Source: Candidatus Omnitrophota bacterium (GTDB taxonomy: Bacteria > Omnitrophota > Gorgyraeia > Duberdicusellales > 4484-171). From it: a stretch of 18,417 bases of DNA. The stretch covers positions 13,829 through 32,245 of the forward strand of contig JAMWDA010000001.1 of NCBI GenBank assembly GCA_023818995.1, written 5' to 3'. A program made the translations under genes and the position numbers. The notes beneath the pieces were generated by a model, which did not search any database, had not been told where the DNA came from, and worked only from the letters and a program-made list of their open reading frames with translations. Positions 8,901-15,898 of this stretch are shown one piece after another. Each line of letters begins with the position of its first letter. The first letter of the stretch is position 1.

Positions 8901-9206
8901 CTAATCATCGTAGATATGTTTAATCTCAAATATTGCCTTTACTCCTTTTATGTTAACACCTTTATCTTCTATAAGATATTTTATGTATTTAAGACATTTA
9001 ACATCTTTGAAAGAAAATAACTTTTTACCTTTGTTTTTCTTATTCTTTAACAATCCCTCCTCTATAATCTCATGAAGAGTCCAATAGTTCATATCAACTA
9101 ACTTGCAAACCACATTTATAGGAAAAATTGGCTCACAAGGGTCAATTTCCACATCAAAATCTTCTATGTCGAATTCGAATTCGTTATCTTTATTCTTCTC
9201 TCTCAT
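8901..9206 (-). CDS. HspR-like MerR-family regulator
   Basis: A 101-residue protein with an acidic N-terminus (about 25 residues) followed by a MerR-type winged helix (about residues 26-95). The family pattern PIFPINVVCKLVDMNYWTLH, EEGLL, FSFKDVKCLKYI and DKGVNIKGVKAI parallels HspR, the repressor of chaperone operons in many bacteria. The classic recognition segment (Q-T-L-R-x-Y/W) is diverged here to YWTLHEI. It precedes hsp20 directly, supporting a heat-shock role. No ribosome binding site is visible before the ATG at 9206, and the predicted transcription start lies only a few bases upstream, so the mRNA may be nearly leaderless. The function as repressor is inferred from family and context. 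Confidence 0.82.
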   Translation of the reverse strand: MREKNKDNEFEFDIEDFDVEIDPCEPIFPINVVCKLVDMNYWTLHEIIEEGLLKNKKNKGKKLFSFKDVKCLKYIKYLIEDKGVNIKGVKAIFEIKHIYDD

Positions 9207-9216
9207 GGCAATTTAA

Positions 9217-9245
9217 TTTATAACATATTTTTAAATTTTTGTCAA
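9217..9245 (-). promoter_or_regulatory. Sigma70-type promoter of the HspR-like gene
   Basis: On the minus strand, TTGACA (9240-9245, perfect -35) and TATAAA (9217-9222, -10) are spaced by 17 bases. The predicted start near 9210 lies only about 4 bases before the ATG at 9206. The promoter would be expected to serve the regulator and probably hsp20 behind it. Confidence 0.8.
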
Positions 9246-9349
9246 GATTTTTTTAAAAATTTTTTTAATTTCTTTTAAATATTTTTTTTATATATTTTTC
9301 AATATTTTTTTAATTATTATTTAATTTATATCAAAAATTATTTAATCAA
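9246..9349. other. Very AT-rich spacer with phased A-tracts
   Basis: The gap between hflX and the HspR-like promoter is almost pure A/T. Six T-runs of 4-8 bases on the plus strand (A-tracts on the transcribed minus strand) centre near 9251, 9263, 9274, 9285, 9297 and 9308, a spacing of about 11-12 bases. Such phasing is associated with intrinsic DNA bending, and A-tracts just upstream of a -35 box can act as UP elements. No GC-containing terminator hairpin for hflX is visible here. Confidence 0.6.
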
Positions 9350-10633
9350 TCAGATAAAATTTATTTCCTCTATAGAGACTATTTTATTTTTAAGGTAAGC
9401 TAAATGTTTATCTTCTATTCGTGTAAAAACAACAATCTCTTCAGCACCATAATCCACTTTAATTACTTCACTGTTATTGTAAAGATAGTCGAGAACATTC
9501 ATCGAAGAAAAAGGAACCCTAACTAAAACGTCTTTAAACTTCAAAGATACGGTTTCTCTTATATTACGTAACAAAATTTCAAGGTTTATTCTCTTTAAAG
9601 CAGACAAAAATATGGCTTCAGGGTATGACTCTTTTAATCTTTCATATTCAAACTCTTCTAATTTATCTATCTTATTAAAAACTAATATCGTAGGTTTATT
9701 CTCAAGTTTTAAATCTTTTAATATACTGTTAACCACTCCTATAAGTTTATCAAAATTATTATTACTTGCATCCACAACATGAATAAGCACATCGGCATAA
9801 TTTAATTCTTCCAGAGTAGCCTTAAAAGCTTCAATTAAATGAGGAGGAAGTTTATAAATAAACCCCACTGTATCTGTTATTATAACTTTAAAATTATCAG
9901 GCAACTCAATAATACGACTTAAAGGGTCTAATGTAGTGAATAAACTGTTTGAAGTTTTCTGTGCACTATTAGTCAAACTATTAATTAGCGTAGATTTACC
10001 GGCATTAGTATAACCGACCAACGAACACACTTTTATCCCCTCTTTTTCTCTCTTCTTCCTTTGTATCTCCCTATATTTTCTTAACTCATTGAGTTCACTC
10101 TTTAATTTACCAATTCTTTCTACGATATGTCTACGATCGGTCTCTAACTTTTTTTCCCCCGGGCCTCTCGTTCCGATACCTCCTCCCAACCTTGACAACA
10201 TTATTCCTTTACCTTTAAGGCGAGGTAGAAGGTACTCTAATTGTGCTAATTCTACCTGTAATGCTCCTGCTTTAGTATGAGCATTATTGGCAAAAATATC
10301 CAGAATAAGCTGTGTGCGGTCTATCGTTTTTATCTCTAAAATATCCTCAAGATTTCTCTGTTGACTAAATTTTAAATCATTGTTAAATATTACTACATCT
10401 ACATTTTTTTCCTGGGCTAATTGAGCCAACTCATAAGCTTTTCCCTTACCTATATAAAGGGCAGGATTAATCTCTTTTCTCTTAACAACCTCTATATCAA
10501 CCACATCTATCCCTGTAGAAAGAACCAAATTTCGAAACTCCTCTACCATATCTTCAATTCTCCAATCATCCTTTTCGTTCTCCAATTTCACTACCACTAA
10601 TAATGCTCGCTCATTTTTTTTAGTCTCATACAT
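9350..10633 (-). CDS. hflX: GTPase HflX
   Basis: A ribosome-associated GTPase of 427 residues that splits stalled ribosomes during stress such as heat shock. The N-terminal HflX domain ends in the glycine-rich GGGIGTRGPGE segment (about 150-160), and a helical linker follows (about 161-200). The G domain carries G1 GYTNAGKS (207-214), G2/G3 region TTLDP (233-237), DTVGF (254-258) and G4 NKID (310-313). The C-terminal domain is present. The ATG has AAGAG about 9 bases upstream. It follows miaA after 23 bases, echoing the miaA-hfq-hflX order of proteobacteria but without hfq. Its closeness to the heat-shock cluster fits the known role in heat-stalled ribosome rescue. Confidence 0.96.
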   Translation of the reverse strand: MYETKKNERALLVVVKLENEKDDWRIEDMVEEFRNLVLSTGIDVVDIEVVKRKEINPALYIGKGKAYELAQLAQEKNVDVVIFNNDLKFSQQRNLEDILEIKTIDRTQLILDIFANNAHTKAGALQVELAQLEYLLPRLKGKGIMLSRLGGGIGTRGPGEKKLETDRRHIVERIGKLKSELNELRKYREIQRKKREKEGIKVCSLVGYTNAGKSTLINSLTNSAQKTSNSLFTTLDPLSRIIELPDNFKVIITDTVGFIYKLPPHLIEAFKATLEELNYADVLIHVVDASNNNFDKLIGVVNSILKDLKLENKPTILVFNKIDKLEEFEYERLKESYPEAIFLSALKRINLEILLRNIRETVSLKFKDVLVRVPFSSMNVLDYLYNNSEVIKVDYGAEEIVVFTRIEDKHLAYLKNKIVSIEEINFI

Positions 10634-10656
10634 AGTTAATTCTCTTATTATAAAAA

Positions 10657-11565
10657 TTAAACTTCTTCTAAAATTTTTTTGCTAACAGCCTCAATACTCA
10701 TATTCTCCACATCTATCCATCTTATCCTTTTGTCTCTTCTAAACCAGGTAAACTGACGTTTAGCAAAATGGCAGGTGCGCTTACTCATAAGCATCTTGGC
10801 AAAATCTACAGAATATTTTCCCTCTAAAACTCCTCTTATCTCTTCTATACCTATAATTTTTTTAGCGGTAATGCTCAAAGGAATTTTCAAAATTTCTTTT
10901 ACCTCCTCTACTGCTCCCATCTCAAACATTTTATCCACTCTTCTATTTATTCTTTGGTAAAGATGTTTTCTTTGCATAGTTAATCCAAAAATTACCATAG
11001 GATAATTATTCCACAACCCCCTTCTCTGTTTCTGTTTTTCCCATATAGGAACACCTTCTAAACAGTAAACTTCTAAAGCACGAATAATTCTTTTTATGTC
11101 GTTAGGTGATATTTTTTGAGCTGAGATAGGATCCACTTCCCTTAACTTTTGATAAAGATACTCTTTACCTCTACTCATAACCTCCTTTAATAACGACTCT
11201 CTCAAAGAAGGGTCATAACATTTATCCATAAAAATTCCATCCAACAATATAGAAAAATATAACCCTGTTCCTCCACAAATAACTACGGGAACATTTCTTG
11301 TAATACAATCATTAATAACTTTTGTAGCACCGGTAAAGTAGGTAAAAACATTATAAGTATCCTTTACAGAAACGATATTAACAAAATGATGTTTAACTTC
11401 TTCTAAAATACACTTTGGTGGTTTAGCGGTAATAATGGAAGGTTCTCTATAAATAAGCATAGAGTCACAAGAAACGATCTCAGCGTTTATCCTCTTGGCT
11501 ATAACAAAAGCTATATCGCTCTTACCCGTAGCGGTAGGTCCAACTATAAATATAAGAGGAAACAT
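10657..11565 (-). CDS. miaA: tRNA dimethylallyltransferase MiaA
   Basis: MiaA transfers a dimethylallyl group to N6 of A37 in tRNAs reading codons that begin with U, making i6A, the substrate of MiaB. The P-loop GPTATGKS (residues 9-16) and the catalytic DSM region (D34, S35) are present, followed by GGTGLY (98-103). Near the C-terminus is the family's KRTCHFAKRQFTWFRR motif. The 302 residues are normal. The usual DSMQVYRGMDIGTAKP stretch is altered to DSMLIYREPSIITAKP, a mild divergence. The ATG directly abuts the stop codon of the upstream SPOR gene, so translation is probably coupled; only a weak AGGA lies upstream. Confidence 0.96.
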   Translation of the reverse strand: MFPLIFIVGPTATGKSDIAFVIAKRINAEIVSCDSMLIYREPSIITAKPPKCILEEVKHHFVNIVSVKDTYNVFTYFTGATKVINDCITRNVPVVICGGTGLYFSILLDGIFMDKCYDPSLRESLLKEVMSRGKEYLYQKLREVDPISAQKISPNDIKRIIRALEVYCLEGVPIWEKQKQRRGLWNNYPMVIFGLTMQRKHLYQRINRRVDKMFEMGAVEEVKEILKIPLSITAKKIIGIEEIRGVLEGKYSVDFAKMLMSKRTCHFAKRQFTWFRRDKRIRWIDVENMSIEAVSKKILEEV

Positions 11566-12312
11566 CTAAGGATATATCCTTGCCGGATAACCTTCTTCTT
11601 TTAATTTATAAAAGACTCTCTCCGCTTGTAACCTATCAACATACTTACCTACTCTAACCTTATAAAAAATTGAACTTTCCTGTCTATCTTCCACCAGATA
11701 AGCAGGATACTTATAACTTACCTCCTTCAATAAAGCTAAGGCATTAGACCTATTGGAAAAAGCTCCTATCTGCACGGTAAAAAAATTATCCATCTTTTGT
11801 AACTCTTCTGCTATCTTACTTTCTACAGAATTATAGTAATTTTCCCTGAGAATTTTTAAATATTTATTTTTATCCTCCCAATTGCCCCTTTTGGCTGAAA
11901 CTTGAGCAAGTCTTAAATAAACACGTGGCTTATAATTTATATGAGGATATCTATTCAGTATATCCTTATACAAACCTTCACTCCTTTCCCAATTACCTTC
12001 TAAAAAATAAGTATCCGCTAACTTAATCAATGCATGCTCGTATACTTTAGAATCTTTAAAATCCTGTAGTATCCTACGAAAATAACTACGCGCTTCGCTA
12101 AATTCTCCCAATTTAGTACAAATTATCCCGGCAAAATAAAGTATATTGGCATTAAGATTATTTTTTAATTCATCCAAACAGAAAAACTTAGCTTCGTTGT
12201 ATTCTCCTCTAAGATAAGACTCTTTGACTTTACTTAAGGTATCTGCGTGTGAAAATAAAGGATAAATTAAAATTAAACAAAATAATAAATACCTCAAAAT
12301 TAACCTTACCAT
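11566..12312 (-). CDS. Secreted TPR protein with C-terminal SPOR domain
   Basis: A 248-residue exported protein. A signal peptide is clear: MVRLILR, then a hydrophobic stretch LLFCLILIYPLF and likely cleavage after SHA (about residue 23). Tetratricopeptide-like helices follow (about 27-165, e.g. YFAGIICTKLGEFSEARSYF and LADTYFLEGNWERSEGLY). A SPOR domain (about 177-248) begins FTVQIGAFSNRSNALALLKE and ends GYPARIYP. SPOR domains bind denuded septal peptidoglycan, so an envelope or division role is likely; the exact function is unknown. The start at 12312 is chosen for the signal peptide. The longer open frame to 12408 lies inside miaB. It sits 16 bases after miaB and abuts miaA. Confidence 0.85.
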   Translation of the reverse strand: MVRLILRYLLFCLILIYPLFSHADTLSKVKESYLRGEYNEAKFFCLDELKNNLNANILYFAGIICTKLGEFSEARSYFRRILQDFKDSKVYEHALIKLADTYFLEGNWERSEGLYKDILNRYPHINYKPRVYLRLAQVSAKRGNWEDKNKYLKILRENYYNSVESKIAEELQKMDNFFTVQIGAFSNRSNALALLKEVSYKYPAYLVEDRQESSIFYKVRVGKYVDRLQAERVFYKLKEEGYPARIYP

Positions 12313-12328
12313 ACTATCTAAAAAAATT

Positions 12329-13519
12329 TTAAATAGATAATGATAATCTTTTCTGCAATTCCAACAAAATCCTATGTCTTCTTTCCTTCTCATCTTTGGA
12401 AACATCATCTTCTAACTTTGCTGCTTCTGTATTTTGTCTAAGGGAGTACTTAAAAATATAGGCATATTTAAACTTTACCTTTTCCAAAATATCTTTAGTA
12501 TGTAAGAAATCCTCTTCTGTTTCTGTAGGGAACCCCACAATAACATCGGTACTTAAAGTGCCTTTTACAATCATCTTAAAATCCTCTACTAAAGAAATAT
12601 ACTTCTCTTTAGTATATCCTCTATTCATAAGTTTTAGAATCCTATCCGAACCTGACTGAAAAGGTAAATGAAGGTGCTTTTTAATTTTTTCTGAATTAGC
12701 CATTAAATAAAACAAATCCCTTGAAGTATTCTTAGGATGACTGGTAATAAAATCTATCTCCTCAATCCCATCTATTTTATCCAATTCCTTCAATAAATCA
12801 ATAAAACTAAAGATATTTTTATTTTTGGTCTCTTCTCCTGCGAAGATTCTTACTCCCGAATAATTATCTCCATATAAATAATGGTAATCGTTTACATTCT
12901 GCCCTAAAAGAGTAATTTTCTTTATACCTAAAGAAATATTTCTCTTCACTTCTTCTATTATATCTTGTGGGTCTCTTAATCGCAACTCTCCTCTAACATA
13001 GGGAACAACACAATAAGAGCAATAATTAGAACAACCTGTAGAGATAACCACATAAGCGTGGTTTTTATCAAATCTAAAATGAGAATGATAAAACCACTCT
13101 TCCCTTTTACTATCCTCTAAATCTATAATTCTCTCTTTATATCCCTTTAAAATTTTCTCTGCATATTCAGGCACCTTATATAACATCGCAGAACTACAGA
13201 TTAAATTAACGTGTGGCATCTTTTTAAATATTTCCTCACCGCGACTACGCGCCATACAACCAATTAAACCAACGATGGGGAGTAAAGAATTATTCTTAGG
13301 GGAACGAGATTCTATTACTTTTCTAATACTTCCTAAAAACGATATTGCTCTATCCTCAGCATGCTTACGAACAGAACAGGTGTTAACTAAAATAACATCT
13401 GCTTGGTTAATATCTTCAGTCAAAATATACCCTTTATCCAGAAAAATCCCTACCAATGCCTCACTATCCCGATCATTCATCTGACAACCTAGCGTCCTTA
13501 TAAATACCCTTTTTGTCAT
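12329..13519 (-). CDS. miaB: tRNA-2-methylthio-N6-dimethylallyladenosine synthase MiaB, without TRAM domain
   Basis: This radical-SAM enzyme methylthiolates i6A37, the product of MiaA, to ms2i6A. The UPF0004 domain binds one Fe-S cluster through C12 (TLGCQMN), C48 (NTCSVR) and C88 (IGCMA). The radical SAM cluster is the C163-x3-C167-x2-C170 motif in STGCSNYCSYCVVPYVRGE, and FQSGSDRILKLMNRGYT follows later. The protein ends at LELQKRLSLSI, 396 residues, where homologues of around 440 continue into the RNA-binding TRAM domain. None of the three following frames contains a recognisable TRAM, so it is lost rather than frameshifted in place. MiaB is favoured over the related MtaB because of the C-x3-C-x2-C context and the nearby miaA. 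Only a weak ribosome binding site precedes the ATG. Confidence 0.92.
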   Translation of the reverse strand: MTKRVFIRTLGCQMNDRDSEALVGIFLDKGYILTEDINQADVILVNTCSVRKHAEDRAISFLGSIRKVIESRSPKNNSLLPIVGLIGCMARSRGEEIFKKMPHVNLICSSAMLYKVPEYAEKILKGYKERIIDLEDSKREEWFYHSHFRFDKNHAYVVISTGCSNYCSYCVVPYVRGELRLRDPQDIIEEVKRNISLGIKKITLLGQNVNDYHYLYGDNYSGVRIFAGEETKNKNIFSFIDLLKELDKIDGIEEIDFITSHPKNTSRDLFYLMANSEKIKKHLHLPFQSGSDRILKLMNRGYTKEKYISLVEDFKMIVKGTLSTDVIVGFPTETEEDFLHTKDILEKVKFKYAYIFKYSLRQNTEAAKLEDDVSKDEKERRHRILLELQKRLSLSI

Positions 13520-13566
13520 AACTTCTTGTTTTATAAAATGTCGTGAATATTTTTTCTCTTACAAAA

Positions 13567-13587
13567 GGGTGTCAAAAACTGTAGGGG
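13567..13587 (+). repeat. Left imperfect terminal inverted repeat
   Basis: On the plus strand this reads GGGTGT, then CAAAAAC, then TGTAGGGG. The reverse complement of 14848-14871 reads GGGTGT, TTCAAGAAAT, TGTAGGGG. Both ends are conserved, and the middle differs by about three bases of length. The pair is oriented as inverted ends of one element of about 1.3 kb. Confidence 0.55.
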
Positions 13588-13674
13588 AAAAAAATACTTC
13601 ATTGAATAAATGACCCAAACTAATTTTATTTCATTCTAACTTTTACCATAATGAAGCTTGTCTTTCTATATTCA

Positions 13675-13851
13675 TTATAAATCCTGGATTCGTTTTCTCT
13701 CCAAATTTTCGAGTTTCAATGTTATTTCCAATAATTCCCTTAATTTTTGTTCGATAAGTTGCTTTTTTAAATATTTTATTTTAAACCAAAAAATTTTTTC
13801 TTTCCATATCGGTCTCCAGACTAACCAGTAATGTGCGCCATTTTTTATATT
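13675..13851 (-). pseudogene. Unrecognised coding remnant (58 codons)
   Basis: A 58-codon stretch without a start codon is open between stops on the minus strand. It reads NIKNGAHYWLVWRPIWKEK, followed by a lysine/leucine/glutamate-rich amphipathic segment (KKQLIEQKLRELLEI) that looks like a coiled coil. It could be the C-terminal end of a small mobile-element protein, but no family is recognised. It may also be chance in a decayed region. Confidence 0.3.
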
Positions 13852-14070
13852 TCAATATTTCTTGGCAATAACTGTTCCAATGAAATTTTATCAGGCTCGA
13901 AAACACAATCTAATTTCATTTTGATAACGGGAGAGGGAAATTATGCATAAGTCTAAACAGTACTGACTCTTTTTATATCTCAAATGCACAGGTTATTTCT
14001 TTATTTTCATATATTCCCTTCATATAATTAGTGATACGCGTAAAAATTGCTGCCATCAAGTTATGTCTCC

Positions 14071-14359
14071 TTAGCCTACTGATATAATCCTATACAAGTT
14101 ATAAAAAATCATCTTTCGTAATTTTCCATCAGCGGTAACCTGTTCCAAAATGGAACATTTTAATTCTCTATCAAGTTAACCTGTTTTGTAAATATTATTT
14201 ATACGATTAACTATTGCCGCTCGATTAACGCCAAAAAGTTTAGCAATTAAGTGAAAAACAAGTCAAACAGAATCTCTTTTCAAGTTTAACTTTAATTACC
14301 GGTCCTTGTGGTCTTTTACAAATTACAATTTCACCTTTTTTAAATTCTTGTCTTTTCAT
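14071..14359 (-). pseudogene. RhuM-family protein, decayed
   Basis: The fragment begins at an ATG (14359): MKRQEFKKGEIVICKRPQGP then VIKVKLEK. After a frameshift it continues LIAKLFGVNRAAIVNRINNI, then YKTG, a TAA stop where the family has Glu, and LDRELKCSILEQVTADGKLRK followed by MIFYNLYRIISVG. This matches the N-terminal part of RhuM-family proteins (KLFGV...INNIYKTGELD...S.LEQV..DGK...YNLD.IISVGYR) in content and order. At least one frameshift and one nonsense change are present, and the downstream half is missing or unrecognisable. RhuM genes occur in genomic islands and near restriction or toxin loci, and their function is poorly known. Confidence 0.75.
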
Positions 14360-14525
14360 ATTTTTAATAAGTTTCTCTGAACGATTTCTCTAAATAAAAT
14401 AGATGCCAAGTCTCAATTTTCAACATTTTCTCTATTTTCTTAATTATTCCTTTTACCTTCTTGTCCCTGATTCTTTAATCTTTTTTTTATTATATAACGC
14501 AGAAAAAATTGCGTCATTAATTTTT

Positions 14526-14740
14526 TCAAATGAAGATGTATCTTAATAGAAGGCGGAGGTATTCATCAGCCTCTACAAGTATAGCTCTATAATAACCTTG
14601 AAATATACTCTAAGAGCTTGTATTTAATTAATGCTTTGCCTTAATTAGATTTCGTCTTTGGTCTCTAAAACAAGGTGATAATGGTTATTCATGAGGCAGT
14701 AGGGGTGTGTATGAATTTTGTAAGGAGTGTATAGAAATGT
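14526..14740 (-). pseudogene. REP-associated tyrosine transposase (Y1 / IS200-like), decayed
   Basis: Two out-of-frame pieces of a Y1-type transposase are visible. The first (14645-14740) contains YKIHTHPYCLMNNHYHLVLE, carrying the His-x-His metal-binding motif of the family's YCLMPNHYHLL signature, and ends at a stop. The second (14526-14603) reads FQGYYRAILVEADEYLRLLL, matching the catalytic-tyrosine segment GRYKAILVE-D-YL, and ends at a stop shortly after the position of the expected YIHLNP. The linking segment of about 25 residues is mostly lost (42 bases remain) and the N-terminus is unrecognisable. The gene cannot be active. Confidence 0.85.
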
Positions 14741-14825
14741 TCCTTTCTACTCCTTCCCTGTTACTGTATTTTGTTGAATGTTGAGATATAACCCTTTTTG
14801 CTTCTCTTTGCGAAAAAGTGGCGGG

Positions 14826-14856
14826 TTGTAGGTTTAATGTAGTCGCCCCCCTACAA
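14826..14856. repeat. Palindromic REP-like hairpin beside the transposase remnant
   Basis: TTGTAGG (14826-14832) and CCTACAA (14850-14856) form 7-base arms. Within them a second GTAG (14839-14842) faces the CTAC at 14851-14854, around the GC-rich core TCGCCCCC. GTAG tetranucleotides beside GC-rich hairpins are characteristic of REP elements mobilised by this class of transposase. It stands out as GC-rich in otherwise AT-rich DNA. Confidence 0.5.
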
Positions 14857-14871
14857 TTTCTTGAAACACCC
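14848..14871 (-). repeat. Right imperfect terminal inverted repeat
   Basis: This is the partner of 13567-13587. Read on the minus strand it is GGGTGT, TTCAAGAAAT, TGTAGGGG. It overlaps the GTAG-containing hairpin next to the transposase remnant. The conserved outer (GGGTGT) and inner (TGTAGGGG) blocks support a shared origin of the two ends. Confidence 0.55.
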
Positions 14872-14990
14872 CTGCTTATAAAAATTCACCGCAAACGCTG
14901 TATCGTTGGTTTATCGTCATAGAGGAACACATATTTAATAAGTATACAAAACCGAAAAAACCAACAAGTTCAGACCCCCCTATGATTCCA

Positions 14991-15710
14991 TTATTTAGCA
15001 ATAGCTTCAAGAATTAAATGGCGCCCCCGCAACATATCTTTGGAAAGAAGAACACTATTAATTCTTCTAAAATCAACGCTGCCTCTTCGTTTGGCTCGTT
15101 TTTCTTTTGCTTTAGCCTGAAAATACATAATTGGCAATAACAAAAAATAAAAATTTGTTTTTCTTTTATCGGTAAAAAAGTTAACTACCGATAAGTTGTT
15201 TTGAAAAAGTAAATACTCCAATTCTTGATACCTCCAAGGAATTACATGTATGTTTTGAATCGCTGATGGAAAACATTTAGAGAAATCTAAAGTTGGTTCG
15301 CGAAAGAAATCAAAAGAGCCTTCGATAAAAAAACGCAATCTTGATCCAATATTTAATATGTTCGGTGTTGATAATACCAATCGTCCCCCTCGACGAAGAA
15401 CTCTACGTATCTCAGAAATCACAAAACTAGGATTATAGATGTGTTCTATAACTTCCATAAAGATCACATAATCAAATGAATTATCCTTATACGGCAATGG
15501 TCTATTTAAATTTACTGTCATAAAAGGAATTTCTCCGTGGAATTTAAACCTCTCTTTATCCATATCACAGGCTTCCACAGAAAATCCCAAATCAAGAAGC
15601 CTTTTTCCCGTTCTGCCATCCCCACAGCCAAGGTCGAGAACTTTCCCTTTATTATTACGTGATACAACTTCAACGACTTTCTCTAATAAGTAATTTTTCT
15701 TTTTCCCCAA
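14991..15710 (-). CDS. Class I SAM-dependent methyltransferase
   Basis: A 239-residue methyltransferase of the Methyltransf_11/23 type. Motif I is KVLDLGCGDGRTGKRLL (about residues 23-39), the acidic loop is EACDMDKE, motif IV region is SFDYVIFMEVIEHIYNP, and RVLRRGGRLVLSTPN follows. The C-terminal half contains a hydrophobic stretch NFYFLLLPIMYF and ends in a basic region. The substrate is not evident; such enzymes often act on lipids, quinones or surface glycans. The start is TTG at 15710, supported by AAGGA 8 bases upstream; no in-frame ATG exists before an upstream stop. It lies between tRNA-Ser and the decayed region and may be part of the accessory material. Confidence 0.88.
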   Translation of the reverse strand: MGKKKNYLLEKVVEVVSRNNKGKVLDLGCGDGRTGKRLLDLGFSVEACDMDKERFKFHGEIPFMTVNLNRPLPYKDNSFDYVIFMEVIEHIYNPSFVISEIRRVLRRGGRLVLSTPNILNIGSRLRFFIEGSFDFFREPTLDFSKCFPSAIQNIHVIPWRYQELEYLLFQNNLSVVNFFTDKRKTNFYFLLLPIMYFQAKAKEKRAKRRGSVDFRRINSVLLSKDMLRGRHLILEAIAK

Positions 15711-15801
15711 TTTTAGTTCCTTTTTATCATTCTTGGGTTAGCCTCTATAATTAGTGCCGGTACTTTTCCCCTTACTTATCGGAAGGGCTCATTTAAAAAA
15801 T

Positions 15802-15896
15802 TGGCGGAGAGGCAGGGATTTGAACCCTGGGTACCCCCTTTAAAGAAGTACAACCGCTTAGCAGGCGGTTGCCTTAAACCACTCGGCCACCTCTCC
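15802..15896 (-). tRNA. tRNA-Ser (GCU anticodon)
   Basis: A 95-base type II tRNA with a 7-bp acceptor stem (GGAGAGG paired with CCTCTCC), discriminator G and encoded CCA. The anticodon stem ACCGC/GCGGT encloses the loop CTGCTAA, giving anticodon GCU at 15862-15860 for AGC/AGU codons. A long variable arm (around GTACTTC...GGGGGTAC) and a T loop with GTTCAAATC are present. The 5' end lies only 2 bases after the tadA stop codon, so it is probably processed from the tadA transcript. Confidence 0.97.
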
Positions 15897-15898
15897 AA

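Larger units (their letters stand above)
13520..14990. other. Gene-poor decayed accessory region
   Basis: About 1.47 kb between the methyltransferase gene and miaB has no intact open reading frame. Within it, all recognisable coding traces are on the minus strand: a Y1-type transposase (14526-14740), a RhuM-family gene (14071-14359) and an unassigned remnant (13675-13851). Each is interrupted by stops or frameshifts. Related inverted repeats lie at 13567-13587 and 14848-14871. It is best read as an old insertion under decay. The remaining stretches (13520-13566, 13852-14070, 14360-14525, 14872-14990) show nothing identifiable. Confidence 0.7.

Noticed and set aside
12313..12340. MiaB TRAM domain lost only by frameshift
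   Set aside because: None of the three frames downstream contains a TRAM-like sequence before the SPOR gene begins.
12313..12408. Longer N-terminus of the SPOR protein
   Set aside because: It overlaps miaB and would put residues before a clean signal peptide.
14905..14965. 8-base inverted repeat GTTGGTTT/AAACCAAC
   Set aside because: The arms are short and about 45 bases apart in AT-rich DNA; chance occurrence is likely and no function is suggested.
15774..15793. Weak hairpin between tRNA-Ser and the methyltransferase gene
   Set aside because: Only about five pairs with a 9-base loop and no U-run, not enough to call a terminator.
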